Position numbers and translations under genes: made by a program
Assembly (NCBI RefSeq): GCF_900176465.1
Contig: NZ_FWXR01000003.1
Span: 186,001 to 250,000, forward strand
Length of the DNA stretch: 64,000 nt
DNA from: Fulvimarina manganoxydans
GTDB taxonomy: Bacteria > Pseudomonadota > Alphaproteobacteria > Rhizobiales > Rhizobiaceae
Reading direction: 5' to 3'
Notes under the pieces: generated by a model
Seen by the model: the letters and a program-made list of their open reading frames with translations, nothing else
The model's database searches: none
Told to the model about the DNA's origin: nothing
Shown here: in pieces, positions 1 through 8,784 of the stretch
Numbering within the stretch: position 1 is the stretch's first letter
How the letters are laid out: the number at the start of each line of letters is the position of its first letter

Positions 1-378
1 CTGGAGAACTATGCCGGCCATATGCCGCTTTGGTTCGCGCCGGTCCAAGCGGTGGTCGCGACGATCACCTCCGACGCCGATGATTATGCGCGGGAGGTCG
101 TCGAAGAGTTGCGGGCGGCGGGACTCAAGGTCGAGCTCGATCTGCGCAACGAGAAGATCAACTACAAGGTCCGCGAGCATTCGCTGGCCAAGGTCCCGGC
201 GATCCTCGTCTGCGGCAAGCGTGAGGCTGAAGAGAAGACGGTTAATATCCGCCGGCTGGGTTCCAATACACCGTCTTCCAAGACGCTCGCCGAGGCCGTC
301 GCCGCCTTGAGCGAGGAGGCGGTGGCACCGGATCTTGCCCGTGGTATGAGCCGCAAGGCCGCCTCGAACGACGCATGA
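1..378 (+). CDS. thrS: Threonyl-tRNA synthetase, C-terminal part (5' end outside window)
   Basis: Only the last 125 codons are present, read from base 1. They form the class IIa anticodon-binding domain: it opens with [11 protein letters not shown], has alternating beta strands and helices, and carries [13 protein letters not shown], a run typical of bacterial ThrRS C-termini. The full enzyme charges tRNA-Thr in the cytoplasm. The catalytic core and editing domain lie outside the window. A short variable tail (about residues 107-125) follows the domain. A hairpin just after the stop may end its transcript. Identity is confident from the domain alone, although class IIa anticodon domains of ProRS and HisRS resemble it. 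Confidence 0.93.
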   Translation: MENYAGHMPLWFAPVQAVVATITSDADDYAREVVEELRAAGLKVELDLRNEKINYKVREHSLAKVPAILVCGKREAEEKTVNIRRLGSNTPSSKTLAEAVAALSEEAVAPDLARGMSRKAASNDA

Positions 379-400
379 GAGTGGCGAGGCGTCGCCGCTC
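379..400 (+). terminator. Hairpin directly after thrS, possible terminator
   Basis: A 9-bp stem (one T-G wobble) with a GGCG loop starts one base after the thrS stop codon. There is no T-tract after it, so intrinsic termination is uncertain. Its position fits the end of the thrS transcript. Confidence 0.4.
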
Positions 401-439
401 AGTCGACTTGCCGTTCAGCGTGGCATCTGCATAACCTCA

Positions 440-469
440 ATCCCATGGCGAGAGTTCTTGCCATGGGAT
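440..469. repeat. Perfect 10-bp inverted repeat over the start of the MNT gene
   Basis: Arms ATCCCATGGC and GCCATGGGAT are separated by 10 bases. The repeat covers the first possible ATG of the nucleotidyltransferase gene. It could be an operator for an autoregulated toxin-antitoxin promoter, or an mRNA hairpin hiding that ATG, which would move the start to the ATG at 496. No T-tract follows, so a terminator is less likely. Confidence 0.55.
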
Positions 470-831
470 GTCTATTCGGCGAGCTGCACCGGGCGATGGA
501 CCGCGCGACACCTAATCTAGAAGAACGGAAGGCCCTTGAGGCAAACCGCCGGCGGGCCGCCGCCGACAGCGTGATGGACGCATTGGAGCGTTATGCAAAA
601 GCCCATGGGGGGCGCTTCCATGTCGTCGGCTCGGCGGTGACGGGGCAGATGCGCTATGACAGCGATCTCGACGTGCTCGTCGAGTTTCCTCCCAACCATG
701 AGCATGATGCCTTCACCTTCGTCGAGGATCTTTGCATTGAGCACCGTCTGCCGCTCGACGCGCTTGCATTCCGTACGATGTCGGCACGCTTTCTTGCCCG
801 CAATGCCGACAGGATGGTGACGTTCGGATGA
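445..831 (+). CDS. MNT-type nucleotidyltransferase, probable antitoxin of a HEPN/MNT pair
   Basis: 128 residues from the first ATG. The minimal nucleotidyltransferase fold is shown by Gly62-Ser63 followed by Asp74-Leu-Asp76 (GSAVTG then DSDLD), the metal-binding signature of MNT proteins. In characterised HEPN/MNT systems the MNT protein neutralises the HEPN ribonuclease, in some cases by AMPylating it. The gene overlaps the HEPN gene by four bases (ATGA), which implies translational coupling. The first ATG lies inside a 10-bp inverted repeat; the in-frame ATG at 496 would give a 111-residue protein that keeps the whole domain. No strong ribosome-binding site marks either start. Function is inferred from motif and pairing. 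Confidence 0.8.
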   Translation: MARVLAMGCLFGELHRAMDRATPNLEERKALEANRRRAAADSVMDALERYAKAHGGRFHVVGSAVTGQMRYDSDLDVLVEFPPNHEHDAFTFVEDLCIEHRLPLDALAFRTMSARFLARNADRMVTFG

Positions 832-1295
832 CGGACGCACGCTGGCTTGACGTCGAGGATGATTTCACGTCGGCCAGTCGGCACTTCGCGAATGCGGTTT
901 TGCTCTTTGAGGCGAACGGCTTTGCGGGCGAGGAGCTCGAAGCTTATCGAGCTCGCATGGCTTTGATGCATGCGCTTCAGTCGGGCTATAGTTCGGTTGA
1001 AGCTGGGCTTGTCCGTGTCCTTGAAATCATCGGCGAGGAATTACCTGTCGGCGCCGACTGGCATGCCGTCTTGATCCGTCGGTTCTCCCGTGCCCGTAAT
1101 GGTGATGCTCCAAGGCCTGCTTTGATCAATGCCGCAATTGCTCGCGATCTCGATGAAGCACGGCGCTTTCGGCACCGCGCTATGCACGCTTATGACGACT
1201 TCGAGGTTGAACGTGCGCGCCCCACGATCGAAGCGGCGAAGCGTCTGGCAATTGCGCTGAGGCCTCTGGCCGCGAATCTCCGGACAGTCTTTTGA
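828..1295 (+). CDS. HEPN-domain protein, probable ribonuclease toxin partner of the MNT protein
   Basis: 155 residues, predicted mostly alpha-helical. Near the C-terminus it has Arg115-x4-His120-x-Tyr122 (RHRAMHAY), the RX4HXY motif of HEPN/HepT RNases, which form dimers with a composite active site and usually cut tRNA or mRNA. The start codon overlaps the stop of the upstream MNT gene (ATGA at 828-831), giving the usual two-gene toxin-antitoxin layout. The preceding region (residues 10-70) resembles HepT-like substrate-binding helices. Which RNA it cuts cannot be read from the sequence. It could instead be a non-toxic HEPN protein, but the intact motif argues for an active nuclease. Confidence 0.78.
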   Translation: MTDARWLDVEDDFTSASRHFANAVLLFEANGFAGEELEAYRARMALMHALQSGYSSVEAGLVRVLEIIGEELPVGADWHAVLIRRFSRARNGDAPRPALINAAIARDLDEARRFRHRAMHAYDDFEVERARPTIEAAKRLAIALRPLAANLRTVF

Positions 1296-1394
1296 GCCAC
1301 TCCGCAGGGTGCTCAGCGTCCTGTCGGCCGCTATATCGCTCCCCCATCCTCCTAGCCCTTGATCATTCCAACCTTAGCTCTGCAGAGATCGCCG

Positions 1395-1835
1395 ATGACC
1401 GAGTTCTTCGCATTCTACGGATCGCTTCGCCGCGACGCCGTCGATGCCATGGCGCCTGGAAAGGCCGATCTAGCAGCCTATCGCGGAACCTGCCTTCTCG
1501 CCGGAACTCTCAGGGCGCATGGTCCCTATCCAGGCTATTTTCCGTCGGTTTCGGCGGGCCTTCAGGCCGATCCGCTCAGTGCTTCCGCAATCGGTCCGGG
1601 GGGTGTGGTCTTGGCCGATCTCTACGAGGTTCTACGCCCCGAGGCTTTCCCGGTCTTCGATGGCTGGGAAGACTACGACCCGGCGAACGAAGAGGCCTCT
1701 CCCTATCTGCGCCGGCTCGTGCGGCCGATCGATTCTGGCCTTGATGTCTGGGTGTATGTGTCCCGCCAAAGCATGCACGATCCGCTCGTGCCGGACGGCG
1801 ACTGGTTGGCATATTTGGATCGAAGGGGACATTGA
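1395..1835 (+). CDS. Gamma-glutamylcyclotransferase (AIG2)-like protein
   Basis: 146 residues from ATG 1395; an earlier alternative codon at 1359 would add 12 unlikely residues. The family signature YGSLR is at residues 8-12, forming the substrate loop of the GGCT fold, and GWEDYDP and a VWVY strand follow at the expected spacing. Such proteins cyclise gamma-glutamyl or related amide groups, releasing 5-oxoproline, but many bacterial members have unknown substrates. The gene stands alone, downstream of the HEPN/MNT pair and convergent with pleD. The family call is firm; the substrate is not known. Confidence 0.75.
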   Translation: MTEFFAFYGSLRRDAVDAMAPGKADLAAYRGTCLLAGTLRAHGPYPGYFPSVSAGLQADPLSASAIGPGGVVLADLYEVLRPEAFPVFDGWEDYDPANEEASPYLRRLVRPIDSGLDVWVYVSRQSMHDPLVPDGDWLAYLDRRGH

Positions 1836-2066
1836 GACTGTCCGGCCCGATGACGCGTCGTCGAAGCAAAAGTGGCCGGCCGGTCATCCCGCGGCGGTAC
1901 GAGGAAACCACCTGAGCAGGAGACCGACCGACCGCCCCACGGGACCCAGGAGATGCGGCGGACCTGAGCATTCCATGGGGTAGCGCTGAATTTCTTCTAA
2001 CCCCGCCCTTGTTCCGGGCACTGTCGAACGTCGCTGATAACAGGCGCGAATGCAACGACCTTTCAT

Positions 2067-3479
2067 TCAATTCGATTGCAAGTTTGAAGACTTGGTTAAC
2101 GAAGATGGGTGATCGCCCATGTTCGGCTCGACGCGATTGCGGCCCGCATGCTTGGCCCGGTAGAGCGCTTCGTCGGCACGGCGCATCAGCGTAAGAGGGC
2201 TTTCGCCATCGTCCGGAAAGACGGCCACACCGGCACTGAGCGTCACATCCAAGTTCTGGCCGTCTGGCAAAACGACCGGGCACGTCGAGATGGTTTCGCG
2301 CACACGCTCGGCACCGGCGATCGCCATACGGATGTCCGCATTCGGCATGAGGACCGCAAACTCCTCGCCACCCACGCGGCAGGCAAGGTCGCTCGCGCGG
2401 ATGCTTGTCTCGAGACGGCGGGAAAATTCCCGCAAAACTGCGTCACCCACATCATGACCGAATCGATCATTGATCGATTTGAAATGATCGAGGTCGGCCA
2501 AGAGAACGGCAAAAGAGCCATTGCGCCTCGATGCCTGTTTGACGGCGCGATCGAGATGAGCGTCCAGGAAACGTCGATTGTGAAGCCCGGTGAGACCGTC
2601 GATGACGGCGAGTTCGAGCGTTCTTTCGACTGTCTTTCTGAGGTTTTCGCTATAGCGTTGGCGCGCGAGCTGCGTCCGAATCCGAGCCACGAGCTCGTTG
2701 GGATCGATGGGCCGTTGCACATAATCATGGGCGCCGAGTTCGAGGGCCCGCGCGGCCGTGGCGTCGTCTTCCGTTGGGGTGATTGCGACGATCGGAAGGC
2801 TGCGGAGGCGCTCGTCGGAGCGCGCCCTGGCGAGAAATCGCAATGGATCGCCGCGATCGCGATGGACGAGATCGATTATGGCCAGGCTCACGCCGCCTTC
2901 GCGAAGGTCGTTCAACGCTTCATTGGGATCGGATGCAGTCGCGGTGATCGCAATCTCGTCGATCATGAAACCAATCCTCTGGGCTTCCTCCCGCCGCTCG
3001 CTGAATGTGAGGATGCGATGACGATGAAGACTGCCTCGTCCGTCCGGATTGTCGGAGACGATCAGCTCGCTCGCCGTTTCGGCGCGCCTGCGAAGCTCGT
3101 CCGTCATCTGCTTCAGGCGCGTCAGGCTGCGCACCCGGGAAAACAGCGGCAGATCGCGAACCGGCTTGGTCAGAAAATCATCGGCGCCCGCCTCAAGGCC
3201 CCGAACGCGATCCGACGGATGATCCAGCGCCGTGATGAGGACGACCGGCAGATGCTGCGTCTGCGGATCGGATTTGATTCGCGCGCACAATTCGAACCCG
3301 TCCATTCTCGGCATCATGACGTCGCTGAGCACGAGATCGAAGGATTCCGACTGGCACAGCCGGAGCGCGTCCTCGCCCGATGTGGCGCTGACGATGTCGA
3401 AATATTCCGCAGACAGCCGCGCTTCGAGGAGGCGCAGATTGATCGGGTTGTCATCGACGATGAGGACGCGGCCGCTCAT
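2067..3479 (-). CDS. pleD: Two-receiver diguanylate cyclase response regulator PleD
   Basis: 470 residues. A first receiver domain (about 1-120) has the phospho-acceptor Asp53 in LSDVMMP. A second receiver-like domain spans about 155-275. The GGDEF domain follows, with active-site GGEEF at 370-374. An RxxD sequence (RASD) five residues before it is the c-di-GMP inhibitory site, so product inhibition is expected. PleD makes c-di-GMP from two GTP and, in Caulobacter, acts at the flagellated-to-stalked transition. Start ATG 3479 places the first receiver strand at the N-terminus; longer upstream starts add an unlikely extension. It lies 14 bases downstream of divK and is surely co-transcribed. 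Confidence 0.95.
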   Translation of the reverse strand: MSGRVLIVDDNPINLRLLEARLSAEYFDIVSATSGEDALRLCQSESFDLVLSDVMMPRMDGFELCARIKSDPQTQHLPVVLITALDHPSDRVRGLEAGADDFLTKPVRDLPLFSRVRSLTRLKQMTDELRRRAETASELIVSDNPDGRGSLHRHRILTFSERREEAQRIGFMIDEIAITATASDPNEALNDLREGGVSLAIIDLVHRDRGDPLRFLARARSDERLRSLPIVAITPTEDDATAARALELGAHDYVQRPIDPNELVARIRTQLARQRYSENLRKTVERTLELAVIDGLTGLHNRRFLDAHLDRAVKQASRRNGSFAVLLADLDHFKSINDRFGHDVGDAVLREFSRRLETSIRASDLACRVGGEEFAVLMPNADIRMAIAGAERVRETISTCPVVLPDGQNLDVTLSAGVAVFPDDGESPLTLMRRADEALYRAKHAGRNRVEPNMGDHPSSLTKSSNLQSN

Positions 3480-3493
3480 CCTACTCTCCCGTG

Positions 3494-3865
3494 TCAGCCG
3501 TCCTTCAGAAACGATTTGATCGTCTCGATGAATTTCGGCACCGATATTGGTTTGGAGATATAGGCTTCGCATCCACCTTCGCGAATGCGCTCTTCGTCGC
3601 CTTTCATGGCGAAAGCCGTCACCGCGATGACGGGGATGCGCCGCAGTTCTGGATCGTCCTTGAGCTTCCGAGTGACCTCAAGACCAGAGATTTCAGGCAG
3701 TTGAATGTCCATGAGGATCAGATCTGGCCGGTGCTCGCGCGCGAGTTCGACAGCGTTCAGCCCGCTGCGCGTCTGAACGGTCTCGTAACCATAGGCCTCG
3801 ATCAGATCGCGAAAGAGCTTCATGTTGAGCTCGTTGTCCTCGACGATCATCACGGTCTTCGCCAT
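3494..3865 (-). CDS. divK: Single-domain response regulator DivK
   Basis: 123 residues, a single receiver domain with acidic pocket residues Glu9-Asp10, phospho-acceptor Asp53 (LMDIQLP) and a conserved Lys in SKPI near residue 106. It has no output domain. In Caulobacter and relatives DivK is phosphorylated by DivJ and dephosphorylated by PleC, and controls CtrA through the DivL-CckA branch. PleD is a second target of the same kinases, so the divK-pleD operon groups two outputs of one kinase/phosphatase pair. It is divergent from the DUF3572 gene across 83 bases. Confidence 0.95.
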   Translation of the reverse strand: MAKTVMIVEDNELNMKLFRDLIEAYGYETVQTRSGLNAVELAREHRPDLILMDIQLPEISGLEVTRKLKDDPELRRIPVIAVTAFAMKGDEERIREGGCEAYISKPISVPKFIETIKSFLKDG

Positions 3866-3948
3866 CCGCGCTACTCCTGCCTCGACCGACGGCCGAATGT
3901 CCGGTATCGATCTCTCCGGTGTAGACTCATTTCATTGAATAATTCGCA

Positions 3949-4290
3949 ATGGTACCGTTGCATTCGATTAAGGATAATGGCGCTTTGAAGGTCCACCGCA
4001 CCAGCGAAGCAACGCGCGAGGTCGCCGAGGCCATCGCCGTGGAAGCGCTCGGTTTCATCGCCTCCGATCCAATCCTGTTCGACCGTTTTTGTGGTGTGAC
4101 CGGGCTCAGCGCCGACGAGATGCGCGCTGCCGCTGGCGAGCCGGGTTTTCTCGGGGGAGTGCTCGACTTCGTGACCGCTCATGAGCCGACCCTCATGGCG
4201 TTCTGCGAGAGCTCGGAGCGGTCGCCTGAGCTTGTCGCGCGTGCTGGCCACCTCATCGGTGGTGACGTTCCGTGGGATGACGCATCGTGA
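3949..4290 (+). CDS. DUF3572 family protein
   Basis: 113 residues, helical. From about residue 20 it matches the alphaproteobacterial DUF3572 pattern: AEAIAVEALGFIASDP, then GLSADEMRAAAGEPGFLGGVLDF. No catalytic motif, signal peptide or membrane segment is visible, and the function is unknown. It is divergent from divK and overlaps the next gene by four bases (GTGA), suggesting co-translation with the HAD protein. The first roughly 18 residues are not conserved-looking, so the true start may be a little further downstream. Confidence 0.8.
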   Translation: MVPLHSIKDNGALKVHRTSEATREVAEAIAVEALGFIASDPILFDRFCGVTGLSADEMRAAAGEPGFLGGVLDFVTAHEPTLMAFCESSERSPELVARAGHLIGGDVPWDDAS

Positions 4291-4937
4291 CAAAAGCGAG
4301 CGCCGGACCCCGGATCGACGAATTGGAGCGCCGCCGGGACGCCCTTCTCATTCTGGATGTCGACGAGGTCGTTCTTGAATTCATCGCCCCGTTCCAGAAA
4401 ATTCTTTCGGACCATGGCGCCCATCTTCATGCCGACAGCTTCAAACTGACCGGCAATGTCCGTTCGATGTCGACGGGCACGGCGTTGACGGGCAACGAAC
4501 TCGATCAGATCACCTTGCGCCTTTACGAGGAACAGGAAACGCGCCAGCCCGTGGTCGAAGGCGCCCATGCGGCTCTTCGCGCCCTCAATCAGGACATCGA
4601 TATTCTGTTCCTGACGGCCATGCAGCCGAGCTATTACGATCACAGACGCAGACTTCTCGACCGGGAAGGCTTCACCTATCCAATGATCGCGACCGAGCGA
4701 TCCAAAGGCGCCGTGGTCAGTGATCTTTCCGAAAGATGGGATGGACCGATCGTCTTCGTCGACGATCTTCCGCCCAATCTTCAGTCGGTTCGCCTCAGCT
4801 GTCCGTCGGCCCATCTCGTTCATCTCATGGCCAACGACGTGTTTCGCCCGCATCTGCCGCCACTTCCGCCCGGCGCCACGCCGGCACGCGATTGGAGCGA
4901 GGCCGAGCGGATCATCCGACGGGTCATATCCGCCTGA
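4287..4937 (+). CDS. HAD-superfamily phosphohydrolase
   Basis: 216 residues from a GTG that overlaps the upstream stop. All four HAD motifs are intact: Asp24-x-Asp26 (LDVDEV), Thr110 (FLTAM), Lys140 and Asp159-Asp160 (VFVDDLPPN). It should therefore be an active phosphatase using an Asp nucleophile and magnesium. Between motifs I and II is a cap of about 80 residues. The substrate cannot be told. It is translationally coupled to the DUF3572 gene and converges on dnaE, leaving a 40-bp gap. Confidence 0.8.
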   Translation: MTKASAGPRIDELERRRDALLILDVDEVVLEFIAPFQKILSDHGAHLHADSFKLTGNVRSMSTGTALTGNELDQITLRLYEEQETRQPVVEGAHAALRALNQDIDILFLTAMQPSYYDHRRRLLDREGFTYPMIATERSKGAVVSDLSERWDGPIVFVDDLPPNLQSVRLSCPSAHLVHLMANDVFRPHLPPLPPGATPARDWSEAERIIRRVISA

Positions 4938-4977
4938 CCGCCGCGTTCGCGGCGGCAAGGCTCTCCAAGCGCGAGCG

Positions 4978-7900
4978 TCAAACGAGTTCCACATCGATGA
5001 CGCCCGTCGCCGCCTTTACGGCACTCGCCATTTGCGGGGAGACCCGATATCGGCCGGGCAGGGTGATCTCGACCTCGCGATCACCGTCTTCTCGGAGCAA
5101 GATGATCGCAATCTCGCTGTCGCCCTGAGTCTGAAGCTGATCGCGAAAGGCGGAGAGGGGCGTCTCGTCGCGCATCGTAATGCGCAGAGCCTTCTGCATG
5201 CGCACGGCTTCATCTTCGAGCGATTGGACCGACTGCGCGCGGAAGGAAACACCTTCCGGTCGCTCTTCGGCTGCAGCGGTGACGATCACCGACGCACCGG
5301 GCTCCAACTGATCGCGGAATGTCGAGAGCGCCTCCGAGAAGAGGACCAGTTCATATTGTCCGCTCGGATCGGACATTGCCACGATACCGAGCTTTCCGCC
5401 ATTGCGCGTCTTTCGTTCTTGGCGGCTGGTGACTGTGCCGGCCATTCGCACCGCGGTCGCCCCGCGCTTGACGGCCGCGATCGCTTCCGAATGGGACAGG
5501 ACGCGAAGCCGTTTCAAGGTGGCCCGATATTCGTCGAGCGGATGAGCCGAAAGGTGGAACCCGATCGCCTGGAACTCTCGCAATAGCTTTTCGGAAGACG
5601 TCCACAAAGCCGTTGGCCCGAGACGCAAGGGCTCGGGCTCCGAGGACAGGCTGCCGAACATGTCGGACTGGCCTGAGACGCGCGCTTCGGCGATGCGCGC
5701 CGCATAGGCCATCATGCGCTCCACATTGCCCATCAACACCGAACGCTCATGGCCGAAACAGTCGAGCGCGCCGGCCGCGATCAGGAATTCGAAGGTGCGT
5801 TTGTTGATGATTTTCGGATCGATCCGCGTACAGAAATCCTCCAACGAGGCGAACGGCTTGTTCCCGCGCCGCTCGACAATATGCTCGGCGGCATGTTCGC
5901 CGACGCCCTTGATTGCGGCGAGCGCATAGAAGATCCGGTTTTCCCCGACCTCGAAGCTGCGATGAGACGTCTGCACCGAGGGGGGCACCACTTCGATCCC
6001 CAGCCGTCCAGCGTCCAAGCGGAAATCGTTGAGCTTTTCGGTGTTCCCGGCATCGAGCGTCATGGATGCGGCCAAAAATTCGGTCGGGTAGTTCGCCTTC
6101 AGATAGGCCGTCTGATAGGCGACCAGCGCATAAGCGGCGGCATGGGATTTGTTGAAGCCGTAATTGGCGAATTTGGCGAGCAGATCGAAGATCATGTCCG
6201 CCTGCGCCTTGTCGATCCCGCGCTCCACGGCGCCTTCGACGAAGCGGATCCGTTGTTTGTCCATTTCCGCGCGGATCTTCTTGCCCATGGCTCGGCGCAG
6301 AAGGTCGGCTTCGCCTAGCGAATAGCCGGCAAGCACCTGCGCGATCTGCATCACCTGTTCCTGATAGATGATGACGCCCTGGGTCTCCTTGAGGATCGAG
6401 GCGATCTTCGGATGAATGAAGTCCGGCTCCTCCTCGCCATGCTTGCGCGCATTGTAGGTCGGAATGTTCTCCATCGGACCCGGGCGATAGAGCGCGACGA
6501 GGGCGATGATGTCCTCGAATTGGTCCGGCCGCATACCGATCAGGGCTTTGCGCATCCCGACCGATTCCACCTGGAACACGCCGACGGTTTCACCACGCGT
6601 CAGCATCTCGAAGGTTGGCTTGTCGTCGAGCGGAATGGCGGACAGGTCGATCTCGACGCCGCGGCGCGCGATCAGAGAGACCGCCGTCTGCAGCGTCGTG
6701 AGGGTCTTCAGGCCGAGAAAGTCGAATTTCACGAGGCCAGCCGGTTCAACCCATTTCATATTGAACTGGGTGACGGGCATGTCCGAACGCGGATCGCGAT
6801 ACATCGGGACCAGCTTATGGAGCGGGCGATCGCCGATCACGATGCCGGCGGCATGGGTCGAAGCGTGGCGATAGAGACCTTCGAGCTTCAAGGCAATCGA
6901 GATCAGCCGATCGACGACCTCCTCCTTCTCGCGCGCTTCCTTCAGACGCGGCTCTTCCTCCAGCGCTTGGGCAAGCGTTACGGGGTTGGCGGGATTGGCC
7001 GGGACGAGTTTGCAGAGCTTGTCCACATGGCCGTAGGACATTTCGAGAACGCGGCCGACGTCGCGAAGAACGGCGCGGGCCTGCAGCGTTCCGAAGGTGA
7101 TGATCTGGCCGACTTGCTCGCGTCCATATTTGGCCTGGACGTAGCGGATCACCTCTTCGCGACGATCCTGGCAGAAGTCGATGTCGAAGTCCGGCATCGA
7201 GACGCGTTCGGGATTGAGAAAGCGCTCGAAGAGAAGCGAGAAGCGGAGCGGATCGAGATCGGTGATCGTCAGCGCGTAGGCGACGAGGGAGCCCGCGCCC
7301 GAACCACGGCCCGGGCCGACGGGAATGCCTTGCGCCTTAGCCCATTTGATGAAGTCGGCCACGATCAGGAAGTAGCCGGGAAACTGCATCTTCTCGATAA
7401 TCGACAGCTCGAAATCGAGCCTCTCGCGGTAGTCTTCGACCGTGTATTCGGGCGCCATTCCGAGCTTTTCGATGCGCGCGTCGAGACCTTCGAACGCCTG
7501 ACGGCGCAACTCGGCGGCCTCGGCCCGTTCAGCTTCCACAGGATCGGCATCGGCGCCGGCAAAGCGAGGCAGGATCGGATTTCGCACCCGCGGGCGATAG
7601 CTGCAGCGCATGGCGATCTCGATCGTCGAGGCCAGCGCTTCGGGCAGGTCGGCGAAGAGCTCCGCCATCTCGGCCTGGGTCTTCAGACAGTGATCGCGTG
7701 AAAGCTTGCGGCGCTCCTCATGGCTGACGAGTCGGTTGTCCGCGACGGCGAGCAGTGCGTCATGGGCGGTGTAATCGTCCGGACAAGCGAAGAAGGGTTC
7801 GTTGGTCGCAACGATCGGCAGCTCGTGATCATAGGCGAGCCGCAGTGTCTCGGCCTCAACCCGCCGACTATAGCCTTCCTGCCGCTGCAACTCGACATAG

Positions 7901-8430
7901 AGCCGATCCCCGAACAGGGCTTTCAGACGGCAAAGCCTCTCTTCCGCCATGGCATCGCGATCGGCCGCCAGCGCGATACCCAGCGGGCCGCGCGGACCGC
8001 CCGTCAGGGCGATCACATCCTCCGTAAGCTCGTCGAGCCACGCCGCCTTCAGGTGAGCGCGCGCATGGCCGTCGTGCCGCAGATAGGCCATGGATACGAG
8101 TTCGATGAGATTGGCATAACCCGCTTCGCTCGCCGCGATGAAAACCATCGGCGCGGTCGATAGGGACGCGCGATCGCGGTCTGTTTCGCCGTCTTCGAAA
8201 TCGATGTCGAGCTGGCAGCCGATGATCGGCTGGAGACCGCTCTTGGACGCCTTCTCGGAGAATTCCAGGGCCCCGAACAGATTATTGGTGTCCGCGATTC
8301 CGACCGCCGGAGCGCCGTCGGCGACCGCGAATTTGATGATTTGGTCGAGCTTGATCGCGCCTTCTAAGAGCGAATAGGCGCTGTGGGTGCGCAGATGCAC
8401 GAAGCTGAGTTTCGGATCGGTCTCGGCCAT
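4978..8430 (-). CDS. dnaE: DNA polymerase III alpha subunit
   Basis: 1150 residues, near the 1160 of E. coli DnaE. Order: PHP domain (about 8-280, with His12 and His16), palm with catalytic Asp414 and Asp416 in PDFDIDF, a GPGRGSGAGS loop at about 372-381, fingers with YRPGPMENIP, helix-hairpin-helix around 840, and an OB fold near 990-1060. It is the replicative DnaE1 type, not the error-prone DnaE2. The ATG at 8430 follows an AGGA-type ribosome-binding site. The next gene upstream on the same strand is a 28-codon LexA-controlled peptide, 244 bases away, so some SOS-driven read-through into dnaE is possible. Confidence 0.97.
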   Translation of the reverse strand: MAETDPKLSFVHLRTHSAYSLLEGAIKLDQIIKFAVADGAPAVGIADTNNLFGALEFSEKASKSGLQPIIGCQLDIDFEDGETDRDRASLSTAPMVFIAASEAGYANLIELVSMAYLRHDGHARAHLKAAWLDELTEDVIALTGGPRGPLGIALAADRDAMAEERLCRLKALFGDRLYVELQRQEGYSRRVEAETLRLAYDHELPIVATNEPFFACPDDYTAHDALLAVADNRLVSHEERRKLSRDHCLKTQAEMAELFADLPEALASTIEIAMRCSYRPRVRNPILPRFAGADADPVEAERAEAAELRRQAFEGLDARIEKLGMAPEYTVEDYRERLDFELSIIEKMQFPGYFLIVADFIKWAKAQGIPVGPGRGSGAGSLVAYALTITDLDPLRFSLLFERFLNPERVSMPDFDIDFCQDRREEVIRYVQAKYGREQVGQIITFGTLQARAVLRDVGRVLEMSYGHVDKLCKLVPANPANPVTLAQALEEEPRLKEAREKEEVVDRLISIALKLEGLYRHASTHAAGIVIGDRPLHKLVPMYRDPRSDMPVTQFNMKWVEPAGLVKFDFLGLKTLTTLQTAVSLIARRGVEIDLSAIPLDDKPTFEMLTRGETVGVFQVESVGMRKALIGMRPDQFEDIIALVALYRPGPMENIPTYNARKHGEEEPDFIHPKIASILKETQGVIIYQEQVMQIAQVLAGYSLGEADLLRRAMGKKIRAEMDKQRIRFVEGAVERGIDKAQADMIFDLLAKFANYGFNKSHAAAYALVAYQTAYLKANYPTEFLAASMTLDAGNTEKLNDFRLDAGRLGIEVVPPSVQTSHRSFEVGENRIFYALAAIKGVGEHAAEHIVERRGNKPFASLEDFCTRIDPKIINKRTFEFLIAAGALDCFGHERSVLMGNVERMMAYAARIAEARVSGQSDMFGSLSSEPEPLRLGPTALWTSSEKLLREFQAIGFHLSAHPLDEYRATLKRLRVLSHSEAIAAVKRGATAVRMAGTVTSRQERKTRNGGKLGIVAMSDPSGQYELVLFSEALSTFRDQLEPGASVIVTAAAEERPEGVSFRAQSVQSLEDEAVRMQKALRITMRDETPLSAFRDQLQTQGDSEIAIILLREDGDREVEITLPGRYRVSPQMASAVKAATGVIDVELV

Positions 8431-8674
8431 GGCATGTCCTGCAATATGTCTGCGACCATTCCGCCAAATGCTCGATGGGACGTTCGAGCTCGGAAGACGC
8501 CGATCGCGGAGAATGAGTGCTCGAACTTAGCTCCCCGGTAGCCGACGAGCCATAGGCTCTCGCTGCCGTTTGGCTGTGGTCCCCAGTTTTTTGCAGCCAA
8601 TCTCCAAACGCACATTCGGCCGTCCTTGTGCGAGATCGTGGTCTTGGGTGTCGAACTGCCAAGCGATCAGGCGG

Positions 8675-8761
8675 CTACATGGAATGAATGAAGATCGTCA
8701 GAGACAGGACAAAGCCGGTCACCGCAAACAAGGACACCACGTCTTTCGCCAAATCACGCAT
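8675..8761 (-). CDS. 28-residue single-pass membrane peptide under LexA control (SidA-like)
   Basis: A small gene: ATG at 8759-8761, TAG at 8675-8677, with a strong GAGGAGAG ribosome-binding site five bases before the ATG. The product has a short charged N-terminus (MRDLAKD) and one hydrophobic helix over residues 8-25, ending HSM. Upstream are a TTGACA -35 box and a GTTC-N7-GTTC SOS operator in the promoter. By length, topology and regulation it resembles Caulobacter SidA, a 29-residue inner-membrane peptide induced by DNA damage that blocks division through FtsW/FtsN. Residue-level homology cannot be judged here, so the function is inferred. It is transcribed toward dnaE. Confidence 0.72.
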   Translation of the reverse strand: MRDLAKDVVSLFAVTGFVLSLTIFIHSM

Positions 8762-8784
8762 GCTGCTCTCCTCGGTTTGTACGG

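Noticed and set aside
2109-3563. 484-codon open frame opposite pleD
   Set aside because: Shadow; pleD has two receiver domains and a full GGDEF site on the other strand.
6412-7701. 429-codon open frame opposite dnaE
   Set aside because: Antisense shadow typical of GC-rich coding DNA; the amino-acid content is unlike a folded protein and dnaE is certain.
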